Source: Halocynthiibacter styelae (lineage in GTDB: Bacteria; Pseudomonadota; Alphaproteobacteria; Rhodobacterales; Rhodobacteraceae). From it: a stretch of DNA of 64,000 nucleotides. The position numbers and the translations under genes were made by a program. The notes under the pieces are model-generated. The model was not told where the DNA came from and searched no databases. It was given only the letters and a program-made list of their open reading frames with translations. The stretch covers positions 1 through 64,000 of the forward strand of contig NZ_JADCKQ010000004.1 of NCBI RefSeq assembly GCF_016123485.1, written 5' to 3'. Below are positions 37,134-48,680 of this stretch, piece by piece; position 1 is the first letter of the stretch; each line of letters starts with the position of its first letter.

Positions 37134-37268
37134 GATCTCTCTCATTGCAATCTACGTGACATTAGCCCCGCGCCCGGTCAGGGACAAGGGCTGTGCATGT
37201 CAGAAAAACAGCATTGCGGCATCGGGACAGAACCAGCTAAACCCAACTCACGCAACAGGATTACACTT

Positions 37269-37931
37269 ATGCCAGACACCAACCGCCTTCGCGATGATTT
37301 CAGCCATGTCAGCCACTGGGTCTTTGACCTTGATCACACGTTGTATCCACCGGAAATGGCCCTGTTTGATCAGATCGAAACCCGCATGAGCGCCTGGGTC
37401 CAGGATGTGCTGAAAGTACCTGCTGCGGAAGCTGATCGTCTGCGCCGCCATTACTGGGAAAAATACGGCACCACACTGGCCGGTCTGATGCGCGAACATA
37501 ATGTCGATCCTGAACGCTACCTCATTGATGTGCATGACATTTCCTTTGATCATATGACAATTGATCATGATCTGGTCAGCCATATCAAAGCCCTGCCCGG
37601 CCGCCGCATCGTCTATACCAACGGATCCGAACCCTATGCGCGCAATGTGCTTGCCGCGCGCGGGCTAAGCGATTGCTTTGATGCGGTTTATGGGGTTGAA
37701 CACGCGGATTTTCACCCAAAACCCGAACGTCAGGCCTTTGATAAGGTCTTTGGCCTGGATGGGGTCGACGGCACGATTGGTGCGATGTTTGAGGATGACG
37801 CCCGCAATCTGGCGGTGCCCCATGCGCTGGGAATGCAATGCGTGCATGTGGCGCCGGAACATGAACCGGCGGATCACATCCATCACCACACCGATGATCT
37901 GACGGCTTTTCTGTCGCAGCTCACAGCTTAG
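37269..37931 (+). CDS. HAD-superfamily pyrimidine 5'-nucleotidase
   Basis: 220 residues from the ATG at 37269 (AGGA before it); a frame open further upstream overlaps the GntR promoter. HAD motif I is WVFDLDHTLYP (residues 16-26), motif II is VYTNGSEPYA, and the motif III/IV region is HPKPERQAF and MFEDDARNL. This is the SDT1-like group that dephosphorylates UMP/CMP or similar nucleotides. It is followed 38 bp later by a UbiH-type gene. Confidence 0.88.
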   Translation: MPDTNRLRDDFSHVSHWVFDLDHTLYPPEMALFDQIETRMSAWVQDVLKVPAAEADRLRRHYWEKYGTTLAGLMREHNVDPERYLIDVHDISFDHMTIDHDLVSHIKALPGRRIVYTNGSEPYARNVLAARGLSDCFDAVYGVEHADFHPKPERQAFDKVFGLDGVDGTIGAMFEDDARNLAVPHALGMQCVHVAPEHEPADHIHHHTDDLTAFLSQLTA

Positions 37932-37969
37932 CCCTTTCCCCCGCGCAAGCTCAGGCATAGGGTCAGCCC

Positions 37970-39154
37970 ATGGAACGGACACACTGCGATATTCTCATTT
38001 CTGGCGGCGGGATCGCCGGAATGTGCGCCGCCGCTGCCTTTGGCAGTAAGGGATATTCTGTCATCTGCGTCGATCCGATGCCGGACAATGCCGCCTCAAA
38101 GCCCGATCTGCGCACAACAGCTTTTCTGCAGCCATCCCAGGCTTTGCTGGAAGCCGCTGGCCTTTGGGAGGGCCTAGGCCCGATTGCAGCACCTCTTCAG
38201 GTCATGCGCATCGTTGATGCCGGCGGGGAAAACCCGGAACCCCGCGTGGTGAAGGATTTTGACGCAGCAGATCTGTCGGACGCCCCCTTTGGCTGGAATT
38301 TCACCAATATGGCAATCCGCAAGGTCGCGCTTGCCCGCCTTAAAGCCCTGCCGAATGTAGAATTTCGCGCAGGCACCTCAACCACCCGCATCATGACACG
38401 TGAAAGCGAGGCCCTGGTCACTCTGTCTGATGGCAGCCGGATTTCCGCAAAACTTCTGATCGGCGCGGATGGCCGTCACTCCCCCACACGCGATGCTGTT
38501 GGCATTGATGTCAAAACCACCCGATATGGCCAGAAAGCCGTGGTCTTTTGTGTCAGCCATGATGAACCACACGGCAATGTCTCAACCGAAGTGCATCGCT
38601 CAGGCGGCCCTTTCACGCTTGTGCCCCTGCCGGATCAAAACGGGAAACATAGGTCGGCCATCGTCTGGATGGATCACGGGCCGGATTGTGTGGCGCGTAT
38701 GGAATTATCTGATGATGAACTGTCCGCCGCCGCCACGGAACGTTCCGCCGGGATCAACGGCACACTGACCGTTGAAGGCCCTCGCGCGGTCTGGCCCATC
38801 ATCAGCCAGATTGCCCCACGCCTGACGTCTGAGCGCACCGCCCTGATTGCCGAAGCCGCCCATGTTGTGCCGCCCATCGGGGCCCAGGGCCTGAACATGA
38901 GCCTGGGTGATCTGCGCGTATTGCTGGAAGCGACAGAAAAACATGACCTCGGCAGTCGCGCAATGCTGGATGCTTATGAAAAAGCCCGCCACCCGGAAGT
39001 GCGCCTGCGTGTGACCGGGATTGATATGCTCAACCGCGCAAGCATGGCCGGCGCACAGGGCCTGCGGGATATGCGCGCGGGTATGCTGAATGCTTTCTAC
39101 GCAGTTGGGCCGGTGCGTAAAACGCTGATGAAAGCCGGATTGGGGATCAGGTAA
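37970..39154 (+). CDS. UbiH/UbiF-family FAD-dependent hydroxylase
   Basis: 394 residues. The FAD motif ILISGGGIAGMCAAAAFGSKGYSVICVD lies at residues 8-36, with the second motif LLIGADGRHSPTRDAVGI near residue 163 and the third ALIAEAAHVVPPIGAQGLNMSLGDLRVL near 290. The middle motif reads AEAAH where most members have GDAAH. These enzymes hydroxylate the ubiquinone ring; which ring position cannot be told from sequence alone. The gene is followed after 2 bp by a dispersed intergenic repeat and then a terminator. Confidence 0.9.
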   Translation: MERTHCDILISGGGIAGMCAAAAFGSKGYSVICVDPMPDNAASKPDLRTTAFLQPSQALLEAAGLWEGLGPIAAPLQVMRIVDAGGENPEPRVVKDFDAADLSDAPFGWNFTNMAIRKVALARLKALPNVEFRAGTSTTRIMTRESEALVTLSDGSRISAKLLIGADGRHSPTRDAVGIDVKTTRYGQKAVVFCVSHDEPHGNVSTEVHRSGGPFTLVPLPDQNGKHRSAIVWMDHGPDCVARMELSDDELSAAATERSAGINGTLTVEGPRAVWPIISQIAPRLTSERTALIAEAAHVVPPIGAQGLNMSLGDLRVLLEATEKHDLGSRAMLDAYEKARHPEVRLRVTGIDMLNRASMAGAQGLRDMRAGMLNAFYAVGPVRKTLMKAGLGIR

Positions 39155-39211
39155 CGGGGGCCAGCCCCCGCCCCTGCGGGACTCCCCCGGAGTATTTGGG
39201 GAAAGATGAAA
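39155..39211 (+). repeat. Dispersed intergenic repeat, copy A
   Basis: CGGGGGCCAGCCCCCG, then CCCTGCGGG, then ACTCCCCCGGAGTATTTGGG and GAAAGATGAA. Related copies are at 52317-52380 and, inverted, at 61852-61905. It is placed directly after the UbiH stop. Confidence 0.8.
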
Positions 39212-39240
39212 GGCGGCCGATAGTTAAGGGCCGCCTTTAT
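39209..39240. terminator. Bidirectional intrinsic terminator
   Basis: Stem AAAGGCGGCC (39209-39218) and GGCCGCCTTT (39229-39238), between the convergent UbiH and aminotransferase genes. Confidence 0.85.
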
Positions 39241-39244
39241 TGTT

Positions 39245-40375
39245 TCAGCCAAACACCTGATCAAGTGCAGTTTCAAGCCGCGCAACAGACGCATCGACAT
39301 CATAAAGCTTATCAAGGCCGAACAGACCAAGGCGGAAGCTTTTGTAATCTGCGCCCTCTTCCACCATCAGCGGCACACCGGCAGCGATTTGCATGCCCAA
39401 TGCACCAAAGGCTTTGCCCGTCTGCACCTCCGCATTGTCAGTATAGCTGACCACAACGCCTGGTGCGCCGAACCCATCAGCCGCGACAGATTTGATGCCA
39501 CGGTTTGCCAGTGCTTCGCGTACACGCGTGCCCTGCTCCCATTGTGCGGCCTCAAGCTTCTCAAATCCATATTCGCGGGTTTCGACCATTGTATCCCGGA
39601 ACGCCTTCAGCGCATCAGTCGGCAGGGTCGCGTGATAGGCATGACCGCCATTCTCATAGGCTTCCATAATCGTCAGCCATTTCCCCAGATCCACAGCAAA
39701 GCTTGTGCTTTGCGTGGCTTTCACCACATCGCGGGCCCGTTCATTCATCATCACAAGACCGGCGGAAGGGGACGCAGACCAGCCCTTTTGCGGCGCAGAA
39801 ATCAGCACATCCACGCCACATTCCTTCATATCCACCCAGGCACAGCCCGAAGCGATACAATCCAGAACAAACAACCCGCCATGTTCATGCATCGCATCTG
39901 ACACAGCCTTCAGATAATCCTTTGGCAGGATCATCCCTGATGCGGTTTCCACATGCGGTGCAAACAGAACCTCGGGCTTTTCTTCCCGGATCTTCGCGAC
40001 AACTTCATCCACCGGACAAGGCGCAAACGGCGCATCCACACCATTGCCCTGACGCCGTGCCATCATCACGATTTCTTCCGCCGGGATCGCGCCCATCTCA
40101 AAAATCTGGCTCCAGCGGAAACTGAAAAACCCGTTGCGGATCACCATCGCGTTTTTGCCAGTCGCCAGCTGACGCGCCACCGCTTCCATCGCATAGGTGC
40201 CACCACCAGGCACAAGCGCCACGTGATCCGCATTATACACATCCTTCAGGATGGATGAGATATCACGCATAACGCCCTGAAAGCTTGCGGACATATGGTT
40301 CAGCGAGCGATCCGTGAAAACCACGGAAAATTCCAGCATTCCGTCCGGGTCAATGTCATTAAGAAGTGCGGGCAT
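39245..40375 (-). CDS. Class V aminotransferase (alanine/serine-glyoxylate type)
   Basis: 376 residues from the ATG at 40375, which has AGGAGG five bases upstream. A PLP fold-type I enzyme: the cofactor lysine is in SAPQKGWSASP near residue 195, preceded by FVLDCIASGCAWVDM and GGGTYAMEAVA. It resembles the serine/alanine-glyoxylate and 2-aminoethylphosphonate transaminase group; the donor and acceptor are not certain. The enzyme would remove or use glyoxylate. Two Lrp genes follow upstream on the same strand after a 107-bp gap and might regulate it. Confidence 0.85.
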   Translation of the reverse strand: MPALLNDIDPDGMLEFSVVFTDRSLNHMSASFQGVMRDISSILKDVYNADHVALVPGGGTYAMEAVARQLATGKNAMVIRNGFFSFRWSQIFEMGAIPAEEIVMMARRQGNGVDAPFAPCPVDEVVAKIREEKPEVLFAPHVETASGMILPKDYLKAVSDAMHEHGGLFVLDCIASGCAWVDMKECGVDVLISAPQKGWSASPSAGLVMMNERARDVVKATQSTSFAVDLGKWLTIMEAYENGGHAYHATLPTDALKAFRDTMVETREYGFEKLEAAQWEQGTRVREALANRGIKSVAADGFGAPGVVVSYTDNAEVQTGKAFGALGMQIAAGVPLMVEEGADYKSFRLGLFGLDKLYDVDASVARLETALDQVFG

Positions 40376-40481
40376 CAAAGCCTCCTGTCAGATGTTTCAC
40401 AAGTCATGACCTGAAACAGCCCCTCTGAGAACCCCGCATGGCACAAAAGATTTTCACGAAATGCCACAAAATATCGATGGC

Positions 40482-40939
40482 TTATTGCAGAGGCCCTGGC
40501 AGTTGTTCTTCGCTGAGCAGCACGTTTGCCTCAATATTCCCCACCCCCGGCAGGCTCATCATGCGACGGCGCAGGACCCGTTCAAAATCCGCAATATCGC
40601 GGGCAACAACCCGCACGCGGTAATCATACAGACCCAACACATGCTGCACGGACTGCACCTCGGGGATTGCCGCGATCGCGCGTTCAAAGTCATCCAGACT
40701 GACCCGCCCTTTGGTCGCCAGCTTAATCCCCAGAAACACGGTCACCCCAAACCCCAGCGCCTCGGCATCCAGTGCCACACGACGCCCGGCGATAATGCCT
40801 TCCTGTTCCAGCCGCCTGATCCGCCGCCAGGTGGCAGGTTGTGACAGATCCAGGCGCCGCCCCAGCGCGCCTGCACTGATCGTGGCATCTTTTGACAGGG
40901 CGCGCAGGATCGCGAAATCAATCTCATCCGGTTGGAAAC

Positions 40940-40943
<4 letters not shown>
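40482..40943 (-). CDS. Lrp/AsnC-family regulator (second of a pair)
   Basis: 153 residues. HTH: LRALSKDATISAGALGRRLDLSQPATWRRIRRLEQEGII, about residues 13-51. The ligand-binding RAM domain follows (GVTVFLGIKLA, VQSVQHVLGLYDYRVRVVARDIADFE). Its start overlaps the stop of the upstream Lrp gene by 4 nt, so the two paralogues are made together and could form mixed assemblies. Lrp proteins sense amino acids, often leucine or other branched-chain ones, in line with the divergent ilvC. Confidence 0.9.
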
Positions 40944-42552
<1,609 letters not shown>

Positions 42553-42574
42553 GCTTCACGCATTACCAGATATC

Positions 42575-42603
42575 AAAGCCCCTGCAATCGCGGGGGCTTT
42601 TTT
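42575..42603 (+). terminator. Intrinsic terminator of ilvC
   Basis: Stem AAAGCCCC (42575-42582) and GGGGCTTT (42593-42600) followed by T-run. Confidence 0.9.
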
Positions 42604-42720
42604 GTGACCAATCTTGCGCATCCCGATACCGATCTTGCGCAACCGGACCTCCCTCTGTTCTCAGATCGCATTTGCGGCCATACTTCCAATGCCAGCGAAA
42701 CAGCCAGCACGGAGATTATC

Positions 42721-43878
42721 ATGCCGCATCAGATCCTTCCCCGCGAAGCCTATACCAGCCAGACCTGGTTTCAACGCGAACAGGAAACGCTTTTTGACGG
42801 CCACTGGCAACTGGCCGGGTTTGACGGTGACTTTTCCGAGACCGGTGATTACATCACCCTGCGCGCCGGGCTGACCCCGCTTTGCGTGGTGCAGGGCAAT
42901 GACGGCGAACTGCGCGCATTTAAGAACCTTTGCCGTCATCGCGGCACGGAACTTCTGGAAGGGCGCGGCAATGCGGGTAAAACCCTGGTCTGCCCCTATC
43001 ACCGCTGGACTTTCGGCCTTGATGGCCAGTTGCGCGGCATCCCGGATCGTGCGGAATGCTTCCCGGATCTGGATCGCAAAGCCAACAATCTGCACGGCGC
43101 CGCCATTGGCCGCTGGAAAGGGATGATCTTTGTAAATTCCGATGCAAGCGCAGACTTCACCGCATGGATCAGCCCGTTGAACACCGCCCCCTTCCCTCAT
43201 GACATCAACGATCCGGCCTTAGAGCACAGCGAGACTTTCACCTACCGCATCCAATGCAACTGGAAGGTCTTTTATGAAAACGCGATTGATGGCTATCACC
43301 TGGCCTATCTGCATGAAAAAACCCTGGGCGGGCCAAAACCCGGGCTGAATGAATGGGAACAGCACGGCGATCACCTGATCTGGTATTCGACAGAACGCGA
43401 CGGCATTCGCAACCGTATTCCGATGTTTGTCGAACAACAGGCCGCAGGCACCGGGATGAAGAAAATCAAGGGCGCGGATGATCCGGGCTATGGCGGCGTT
43501 TATATGCTCTATCCGCTGACCATGATCGTGCCTTCGCCCTGGTCTCTGACGATTTCAACGCTCGAACCTGTGGATGCAACAACCACGATCCTGCGGTCGC
43601 GAACATGGTCTCCCAAATCATGGTGGAGCTACAAAGAACCGCTGGACGGCACCCCGGGCTATGATCCGGAAACCGGGCTAATCGAAAGCAAAAACTGGAC
43701 AGATCACCCGCTTGAAACCGGGGATTTCCAGACCGAAGACGTCTGGGTTTGCGAGAAAATGCAACGTTCCATGGCCTCCCCCCACTGGTCCGTTGCAGCA
43801 CTTGCCAAAGGTGCAGGCGCAGAAGATCCCATCCGCAGCTTTCAAAGCCAGGTCGCGGATGACTGCGCCACAGAATAA
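42721..43878 (+). CDS. Rieske-type ring-hydroxylating oxygenase, alpha subunit
   Basis: 385 residues from the ATG at 42721 with GGAG before it. The upstream in-frame GTG at 42604 overlaps the ilvC terminator and is rejected. The Rieske 2Fe-2S cluster is bound by Cys71, His73, Cys91 and His94 (CRHRG and CPYH). The mononuclear iron site is NAIDGYHLAYLH near residue 190 with a late Asp. This subgroup includes demethylases of quaternary amines such as glycine betaine or stachydrine as well as aromatic oxygenases; the substrate is not defined. No reductase gene is adjacent. An EamA transporter follows after 61 bp. Confidence 0.88.
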   Translation: MPHQILPREAYTSQTWFQREQETLFDGHWQLAGFDGDFSETGDYITLRAGLTPLCVVQGNDGELRAFKNLCRHRGTELLEGRGNAGKTLVCPYHRWTFGLDGQLRGIPDRAECFPDLDRKANNLHGAAIGRWKGMIFVNSDASADFTAWISPLNTAPFPHDINDPALEHSETFTYRIQCNWKVFYENAIDGYHLAYLHEKTLGGPKPGLNEWEQHGDHLIWYSTERDGIRNRIPMFVEQQAAGTGMKKIKGADDPGYGGVYMLYPLTMIVPSPWSLTISTLEPVDATTTILRSRTWSPKSWWSYKEPLDGTPGYDPETGLIESKNWTDHPLETGDFQTEDVWVCEKMQRSMASPHWSVAALAKGAGAEDPIRSFQSQVADDCATE

Positions 43879-43939
43879 TAGTTGACGCTGACAATAATTC
43901 AGGGTTCTCTCAGCGGGTTTGTTCCCGCCGGGAGGCCCC

Positions 43940-44872
43940 ATGTCACAGCAACCTCAAATCACCCCATCCTCCTGGATCATGATCGCCCTGCTGGGCGTCA
44001 CCTGGGGTGGCACATTCATGGTGATGGAACTGGCCCTGCGGGGGATCACCCCGTTCTGGCTTGCTGCAGGACGAATCGGTTTTGCCGCACTTCTGCTGAC
44101 GGCGATCTGGGGGGCACAGGGGTTTAAACTTTTTGAACAGCGCCCGGATGCCCGTGCCATTGCAGCCCTGATCTTTGTTGGTCTGTTTTCCACCGCCGTT
44201 CCCTTCATGCTTTTGTCCTGGGGACAACAATATGTGACATCCGGCTTCACCGGCGTATCCATGGCGGCCATTGCGCTGATGGTCCTGCCGCTTGCGCATT
44301 TCTTTGTGCCCGGCGAACGGATGACCTGGCGACGGGCGCTTGGCATGTGTATCGGCTTTGTCGGTGTCTACCTGCTGATTGGTGGCACGGCGCTGGACAG
44401 TTCCGGCAACGCCTTTGAATGGGCCGGACGCATTGCCGTGCTCCTGGCAACCCTGTGCTATGCTGTCAGCTCAATCTCTGTGCGCCGGTTGCCCCCGATT
44501 GATTCCATGGGTCTCGCGGCGGTTCTGTTGCTGATCGGTTGCCTGCTGGTGTTTCCCGCAGCGCTGATTACCGAAGGCCTGCCCCCCGCGATCAGTGGCA
44601 TGACATTCTTCTGGGTGTCTCTGCTGGGCCTTGTTCCCACCGCAGCGGCCAATCTGTTGCGCGTCGTGGTCATCCGCACCGCAGGCCCGGTTTTCATGTC
44701 CCTGGTCAACTACCAGGTTCCGGTCTGGTCTGTGGTCTTTGGCGCCTGGATCCTGTCAGAAGATCTGCCCCCGGCCCTGTTTCAGGCTCTGGCCCTGATC
44801 CTGGCAGGTGTGGCACTGGCACAATATGGCGCGCTGAAACGTCTGTTCACCCGCAGCGCGCCAAAATCCTGA
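43940..44872 (+). CDS. EamA/DMT-superfamily transporter
   Basis: 310 residues from the ATG at 43940 with GGGAGG before it. Ten hydrophobic helices in two EamA repeats (starting WIMIALLGVTWGGTFMVMELAL and WAGRIAVLLATLCYAVSSI). Such permeases export amino acids or metabolites. It lies 61 bp behind the Rieske oxygenase and may share its transcript. It ends 3 bp from the convergent glmM. Confidence 0.88.
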   Translation: MSQQPQITPSSWIMIALLGVTWGGTFMVMELALRGITPFWLAAGRIGFAALLLTAIWGAQGFKLFEQRPDARAIAALIFVGLFSTAVPFMLLSWGQQYVTSGFTGVSMAAIALMVLPLAHFFVPGERMTWRRALGMCIGFVGVYLLIGGTALDSSGNAFEWAGRIAVLLATLCYAVSSISVRRLPPIDSMGLAAVLLLIGCLLVFPAALITEGLPPAISGMTFFWVSLLGLVPTAAANLLRVVVIRTAGPVFMSLVNYQVPVWSVVFGAWILSEDLPPALFQALALILAGVALAQYGALKRLFTRSAPKS

Positions 44873-44875
44873 GAC

Positions 44876-46219
44876 TTACAGGTTGTCTTCAATCAGGGCG
44901 CAAAGCCCTTTCACCACGCGTTCCAGCATCACAGCATCCGTGCATTCTGCCATGACCCGGATCAGCGGTTCTGTACCGGATTTGCGGATCAGCAGACGAC
45001 CTTTGCCCGCAAGCTCAGATTCAGCATCTGCAATCGCCGCTTTCACCACGTCTTTTTCCAGCGGGTCCTGCCCGGCTTCGTAGCGCACGTTCTGCAGAAG
45101 CTGCGGCACGGTTTCAAAGGTTTTGGCAAGCGCGCTGGCAGGTTTGCCTGTGCGCACCATCTCGGCCACAAACTGCAGACCTGCGGCCAGTCCATCGCCG
45201 GTTGTGCCGTAATCCGTCATCACAATATGGCCGGATTGCTCGCCACCAAGGTTATAACCTTCCGCGCGCATCGCCGCGACAACATGACGATCGCCCACTG
45301 CGGACCGATGCAGGGCAATGCCCTTGCCAGACAGGTAGTTTTCAAGCCCCAGGTTCGACATAACTGTCGCCACCAGCGTGTTCTTATTCAACCGGCCTTC
45401 CTCAGACCAGCGGGTCGCCAGAAGCGCCATGATCTGATCGCCATCCGCAACCTGACCCTTTTCATCAATCACAATGATCCGGTCCGCGTCCCCATCCAGG
45501 CACAGGGCCACATCTGCCCCATGGGCGATCACAGCTTCTGCAGCCGTTTCAGGATGGGTTGAGCCACAGTTTTCGTTGATATTAAAACCATTTGGCGCAA
45601 CACCCAGGGGGATCACCTCTGCGCCCAGTTCCCAAAGCACCAGCGGTGCCGCGCGCCAGGCTGCACCATTGGCGCAATCCAGGACAATCTTCAGCCCGCT
45701 CAGGGACAGATCCTGCGGGAAGGTTGTTTTAACATTTTCAACATAGCGCCCGGTTTCATCATCCACACGTTTCGCGCGGCCAATGTTCATCGGTTGGGCC
45801 GGTTGGATGTCTTCCTGAAGAAGCGCTTCAATCGCGGCTTCGTCCTCGTCAGACAGTTTAAACCCATCCGGGCCAAAGAACTTGATGCCATTGTCATGAT
45901 GCGGGTTGTGTGAGGCAGAAATCATGATGCCCAGATCCGCACGCATGGATTGCGTCAGATAGCCCACGGCAGGCGTCGGGGTTGGCCCAAGCAGCAGAAC
46001 ATTCATACCCGTACTGGTCAGACCGGCGGTCAGGGCGTTTTCAAACATATAGCCAGACAGACGTGTATCTTTTCCAATCACAACCCGGTGGCCGTTTGTG
46101 CCATCTGTGCGAAAATGACGCCCGGCAGCAGCGCCCAGCTTCAGCGCCATTTCAGCCGTCATTGGCCAGGTATTGGCCAGCCCGCGTACACCATCGGTTC
46201 CGAAAAGTTTCTTACTCAT
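44876..46219 (-). CDS. glmM: Phosphoglucosamine mutase
   Basis: 447 residues. FGTDGVRG at residues 6-13 opens the protein; the phosphoserine is in ISASHNP (Ser103). The Mg site DGDADR is near residue 240 and [12 protein letters not shown] is close to the end. It makes glucosamine-1-phosphate for peptidoglycan and LPS. It follows folP-folB on the same strand with a 24-bp gap, the well-known folP-glmM association. Confidence 0.97.
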   Translation of the reverse strand: MSKKLFGTDGVRGLANTWPMTAEMALKLGAAAGRHFRTDGTNGHRVVIGKDTRLSGYMFENALTAGLTSTGMNVLLLGPTPTPAVGYLTQSMRADLGIMISASHNPHHDNGIKFFGPDGFKLSDEDEAAIEALLQEDIQPAQPMNIGRAKRVDDETGRYVENVKTTFPQDLSLSGLKIVLDCANGAAWRAAPLVLWELGAEVIPLGVAPNGFNINENCGSTHPETAAEAVIAHGADVALCLDGDADRIIVIDEKGQVADGDQIMALLATRWSEEGRLNKNTLVATVMSNLGLENYLSGKGIALHRSAVGDRHVVAAMRAEGYNLGGEQSGHIVMTDYGTTGDGLAAGLQFVAEMVRTGKPASALAKTFETVPQLLQNVRYEAGQDPLEKDVVKAAIADAESELAGKGRLLIRKSGTEPLIRVMAECTDAVMLERVVKGLCALIEDNL

Positions 46220-46243
46220 ATCACTGCCTTTTGTTCTTCCGCC

Positions 46244-47251
46244 TCAGCTCGTCGCTGCAAACAACACCATGGCCTGGCGCGTTTCAGCCACGTCATGGGC
46301 CCTTATTATCTGAATGCCCTGCGCAATTGCAGCAAGCGCAACGGCAACAGAACCCACTGCGCGATCTTCCGCCTGTGGTGCATTGCCCAACGTGCCAATG
46401 AATTTCTTCCGCGACGCCCCCAACAGAACAGGCACGCCCAGCCCGTGGAACAGGCTGATGTTCTGCAAAAGCGCCAGATTGTGATCCAGCGTCTTGCCAA
46501 AGCCAATGCCCGGGTCCGCGATGATCTGATCGCGGCTGATCCCAAGGCTTTCTGCAAATGCGATACGTTCTTCAAGGAAATCATAGACATCCAGCAGCAC
46601 GTTTTCATATTGCGGATTGTCCTGCATGGTGGTCGGGTCACCCTGAGCATGCATCAAACAGACCGGCGCGCCTGCTGCGGCTGTGACCTGTGCAAGTTCC
46701 GGCTCAAAGGTGAACGCCGCCACATCATTGATCACATCAGCACCGGCTTTCAGGGCTGCAGCCCCGACCTGCGCCTTGCGTGTGTCAATTGAGATCGGCA
46801 CGTCAGACCCCGACCGCACCGCTTCAATCACCGGCACCGTGCGTGCGCATTCCTCGACAACTGGCACATAGGTTGCGCCGGGGCGCGTGGATTCCCCGCC
46901 AATGTCGATGATATCCGCACCCTCGGCCGCCAGGGCCTGGGTCCGTGCGAGGGCCGCCTCTGGCGCGTTAAACCTGCCACCATCCGAAAAACTATCCGGC
47001 GTCACGTTCAGAATGCCCATGATCTTTGGCGCATCAAAATTCAGGCCCGCAATATCAGCCCGTGGTGCCGTCAGGCGCGCGCGCGCATCTTCCGGCAGAT
47101 CCGCAACATGCACAAAACCCTGCGATCCGTTCCGCGTCAGATGTTCCGCATGGGTGAACCAGGACCAGCCGCCCGCGATAAACAACGCATCCTCAGGGCG
47201 TGCAGCCCCTATTTGCGCCAGCGGGCGGTAATAGCTTTTCTCTGCACTCAT
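46244..47251 (-). CDS. folP: Dihydropteroate synthase
   Basis: 335 residues, with a roughly 70-residue N-terminal part before the TIM barrel starts at KIMGILNVTPDSFSDGG. Other folate motifs are GGESTRPGA, SIDTRKAQV, IINDV-like VINDVAAF and DPGIGFGKT. It joins HMDP-PP and p-aminobenzoate and is the sulfonamide target. The start overlaps the folB stop by 4 nt. The N-terminal extension is longer than in E. coli and resembles that of other Rhodobacteraceae as far as I recall. Confidence 0.95.
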   Translation of the reverse strand: MSAEKSYYRPLAQIGAARPEDALFIAGGWSWFTHAEHLTRNGSQGFVHVADLPEDARARLTAPRADIAGLNFDAPKIMGILNVTPDSFSDGGRFNAPEAALARTQALAAEGADIIDIGGESTRPGATYVPVVEECARTVPVIEAVRSGSDVPISIDTRKAQVGAAALKAGADVINDVAAFTFEPELAQVTAAAGAPVCLMHAQGDPTTMQDNPQYENVLLDVYDFLEERIAFAESLGISRDQIIADPGIGFGKTLDHNLALLQNISLFHGLGVPVLLGASRKKFIGTLGNAPQAEDRAVGSVAVALAAIAQGIQIIRAHDVAETRQAMVLFAATS

Positions 47252-48063
47252 GCCTGATCCTCCAGCATTTCCACACCACCGCCACCCAGCTCATCCGCCA
47301 GCCATTGCGCCTGTTCCATCGCGCTGCCCGACACAGGTGCGCCCATTGTGTCAAACAGCATCCGCGACGGGGCCCAGACCGGCACACGTCCGTTCTTCAG
47401 GGCCCAGTCCAGTTCTGTGCGCGTCGCAATCACATCCATCAGATCATGCGCCGCCGCAATGCGCCATGCGTTTTTCTCTGCTTCCAGCAGGGTCATCCGG
47501 GCATCGGTCACCACATCAAATCCTGCTTGCGCCGCAGCTTCCGGCACAATCACCACAGGACCATCGGGCAAGATATCCACACCCTGCCCCGCAGGCACGA
47601 CGACAATCTTAGGCACAGGCCCGGTTGCAGCCTCAACCTCAACCAGACCAGTCTCGCGCACGATCTCAAGCCCCAAGACGAAAGGCCCGCGATCTGGCTT
47701 TTCGATGCGCAGAAAGACCCGCTTCGCCTGTGGTTCCAGCAGGACCCGCGCCGCAATCCGTTCTGCGAGCGTTTCCAGCAGATTCAGCCGTTCCGCCGCC
47801 AGTTCATAATCAATCGCTTCCGTGATTTTGTCATAAGACAGGATCGCATCCACATCATCGCCCGCAGCTTCGCCCGGCGATGCAATCTCAACCGCCACAT
47901 TGAAACGCAGGCGCTGCAGAACATCGCGTTCCAGCTGAAACGCCCCGACTTCAACCGCAACCTCATAGTCGCGCAGGGACAGACGATCCGCCACACCCTC
48001 CAGCGCCAGCGCCTCTGCCCGCATCACAGGATGGCCAAACACAGCTATTGTTTCTTCCGACAT
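47248..48063 (-). CDS. folB: Dihydroneopterin aldolase with extra C-terminal domain
   Basis: 271 residues from the ATG at 48063, with GAGGAAA before it. FolB alone is about 120 residues: residues 20-135 (LSLRDYEVAVEVGAFQLERD, SYDKITEAIDYELAAERLNLLETLAERIAARVLLEP) match it, although the usual Tyr/Glu motif region is somewhat altered. The remaining ~130 residues (PKIVVVPAGQGVDILPDGPVVIVPEAAAQAGFDVV...) form a second domain that I cannot name. The operon with folP supports the folate role. Whether the extra domain is catalytic is unknown. Confidence 0.85.
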   Translation of the reverse strand: MSEETIAVFGHPVMRAEALALEGVADRLSLRDYEVAVEVGAFQLERDVLQRLRFNVAVEIASPGEAAGDDVDAILSYDKITEAIDYELAAERLNLLETLAERIAARVLLEPQAKRVFLRIEKPDRGPFVLGLEIVRETGLVEVEAATGPVPKIVVVPAGQGVDILPDGPVVIVPEAAAQAGFDVVTDARMTLLEAEKNAWRIAAAHDLMDVIATRTELDWALKNGRVPVWAPSRMLFDTMGAPVSGSAMEQAQWLADELGGGGVEMLEDQA

Positions 48064-48222
48064 GGTTTTCCTCATCGCGCTCACAGCTTTACGCCTTCAT
48101 ACCTAAAGCCACGCATAGGATGAACCCAAGAAAACGCCACCCCAGGCAAAAGAAACGTAGAGCCGCATTACAAAGTGTAAAAATGCTTCGGTATCCCGCA
48201 ATCTGTCAGGTGGCGATGAACC

Positions 48223-48528
48223 TCATGTGGTTTCCTGCTCTTTACAGTACTCAGAAAACCACATTTCCATCCCGATCGTCACGAGTGTTTGCATAGCCGA
48301 GACCGACAAGATGCCGCCACCGCCGCTTGCATCCTGTCGTGCGCTAAAGCCGATATCCGCGATGTAACTGCCTTTCGGAAGGTTCTGCCCGTCTTTTTCC
48401 AGCCAACGTTCAAATTCAAAGAGTTGTGCAGACAGATCCCAGGTCTCGTCGCAAAGCCACGCCAGGGATTTAGATTTCTCCTCAGCCGCTGAGGTATCCA
48501 CACAATTAGAGAAAACATTGATTGGCAT
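48223..48528 (-). CDS. Hypothetical protein
   Basis: 101 residues, no recognised family. No signal peptide or membrane segment. The sequence has a helical N-terminal half (SLAWLCDETWDLSAQLFEFERWLEKDG) and a Gly-rich loop (SARQDASGGGGILSVSAMQTL). It is isolated between folB and the SleB-type gene. The composition is less GC-rich than neighbours, and a shorter or no gene is possible. The adjacent gap 48529-48680 shows no further gene. Confidence 0.45.
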   Translation of the reverse strand: MPINVFSNCVDTSAAEEKSKSLAWLCDETWDLSAQLFEFERWLEKDGQNLPKGSYIADIGFSARQDASGGGGILSVSAMQTLVTIGMEMWFSEYCKEQETT

Positions 48529-48680
48529 TCAGGACCTCACTGTTGGACGTTGCCAACATCATCGCAAGAACAGCTGAATATAAAACAACCGGAAAACGTG
48601 GCGCGGAGTGTCACGATATTGATTGCGTTGTCTTGGGATTGAAGCTGTCGTTAGCGGTATGGTGCTCACTGCCGCCCTGA

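Noticed and set aside
42604-42720. GTG start for the Rieske oxygenase
   Set aside because: It lies at the ilvC terminator and lacks a ribosome-binding site; the ATG at 42721 has GGAG and a family-like N-terminus.
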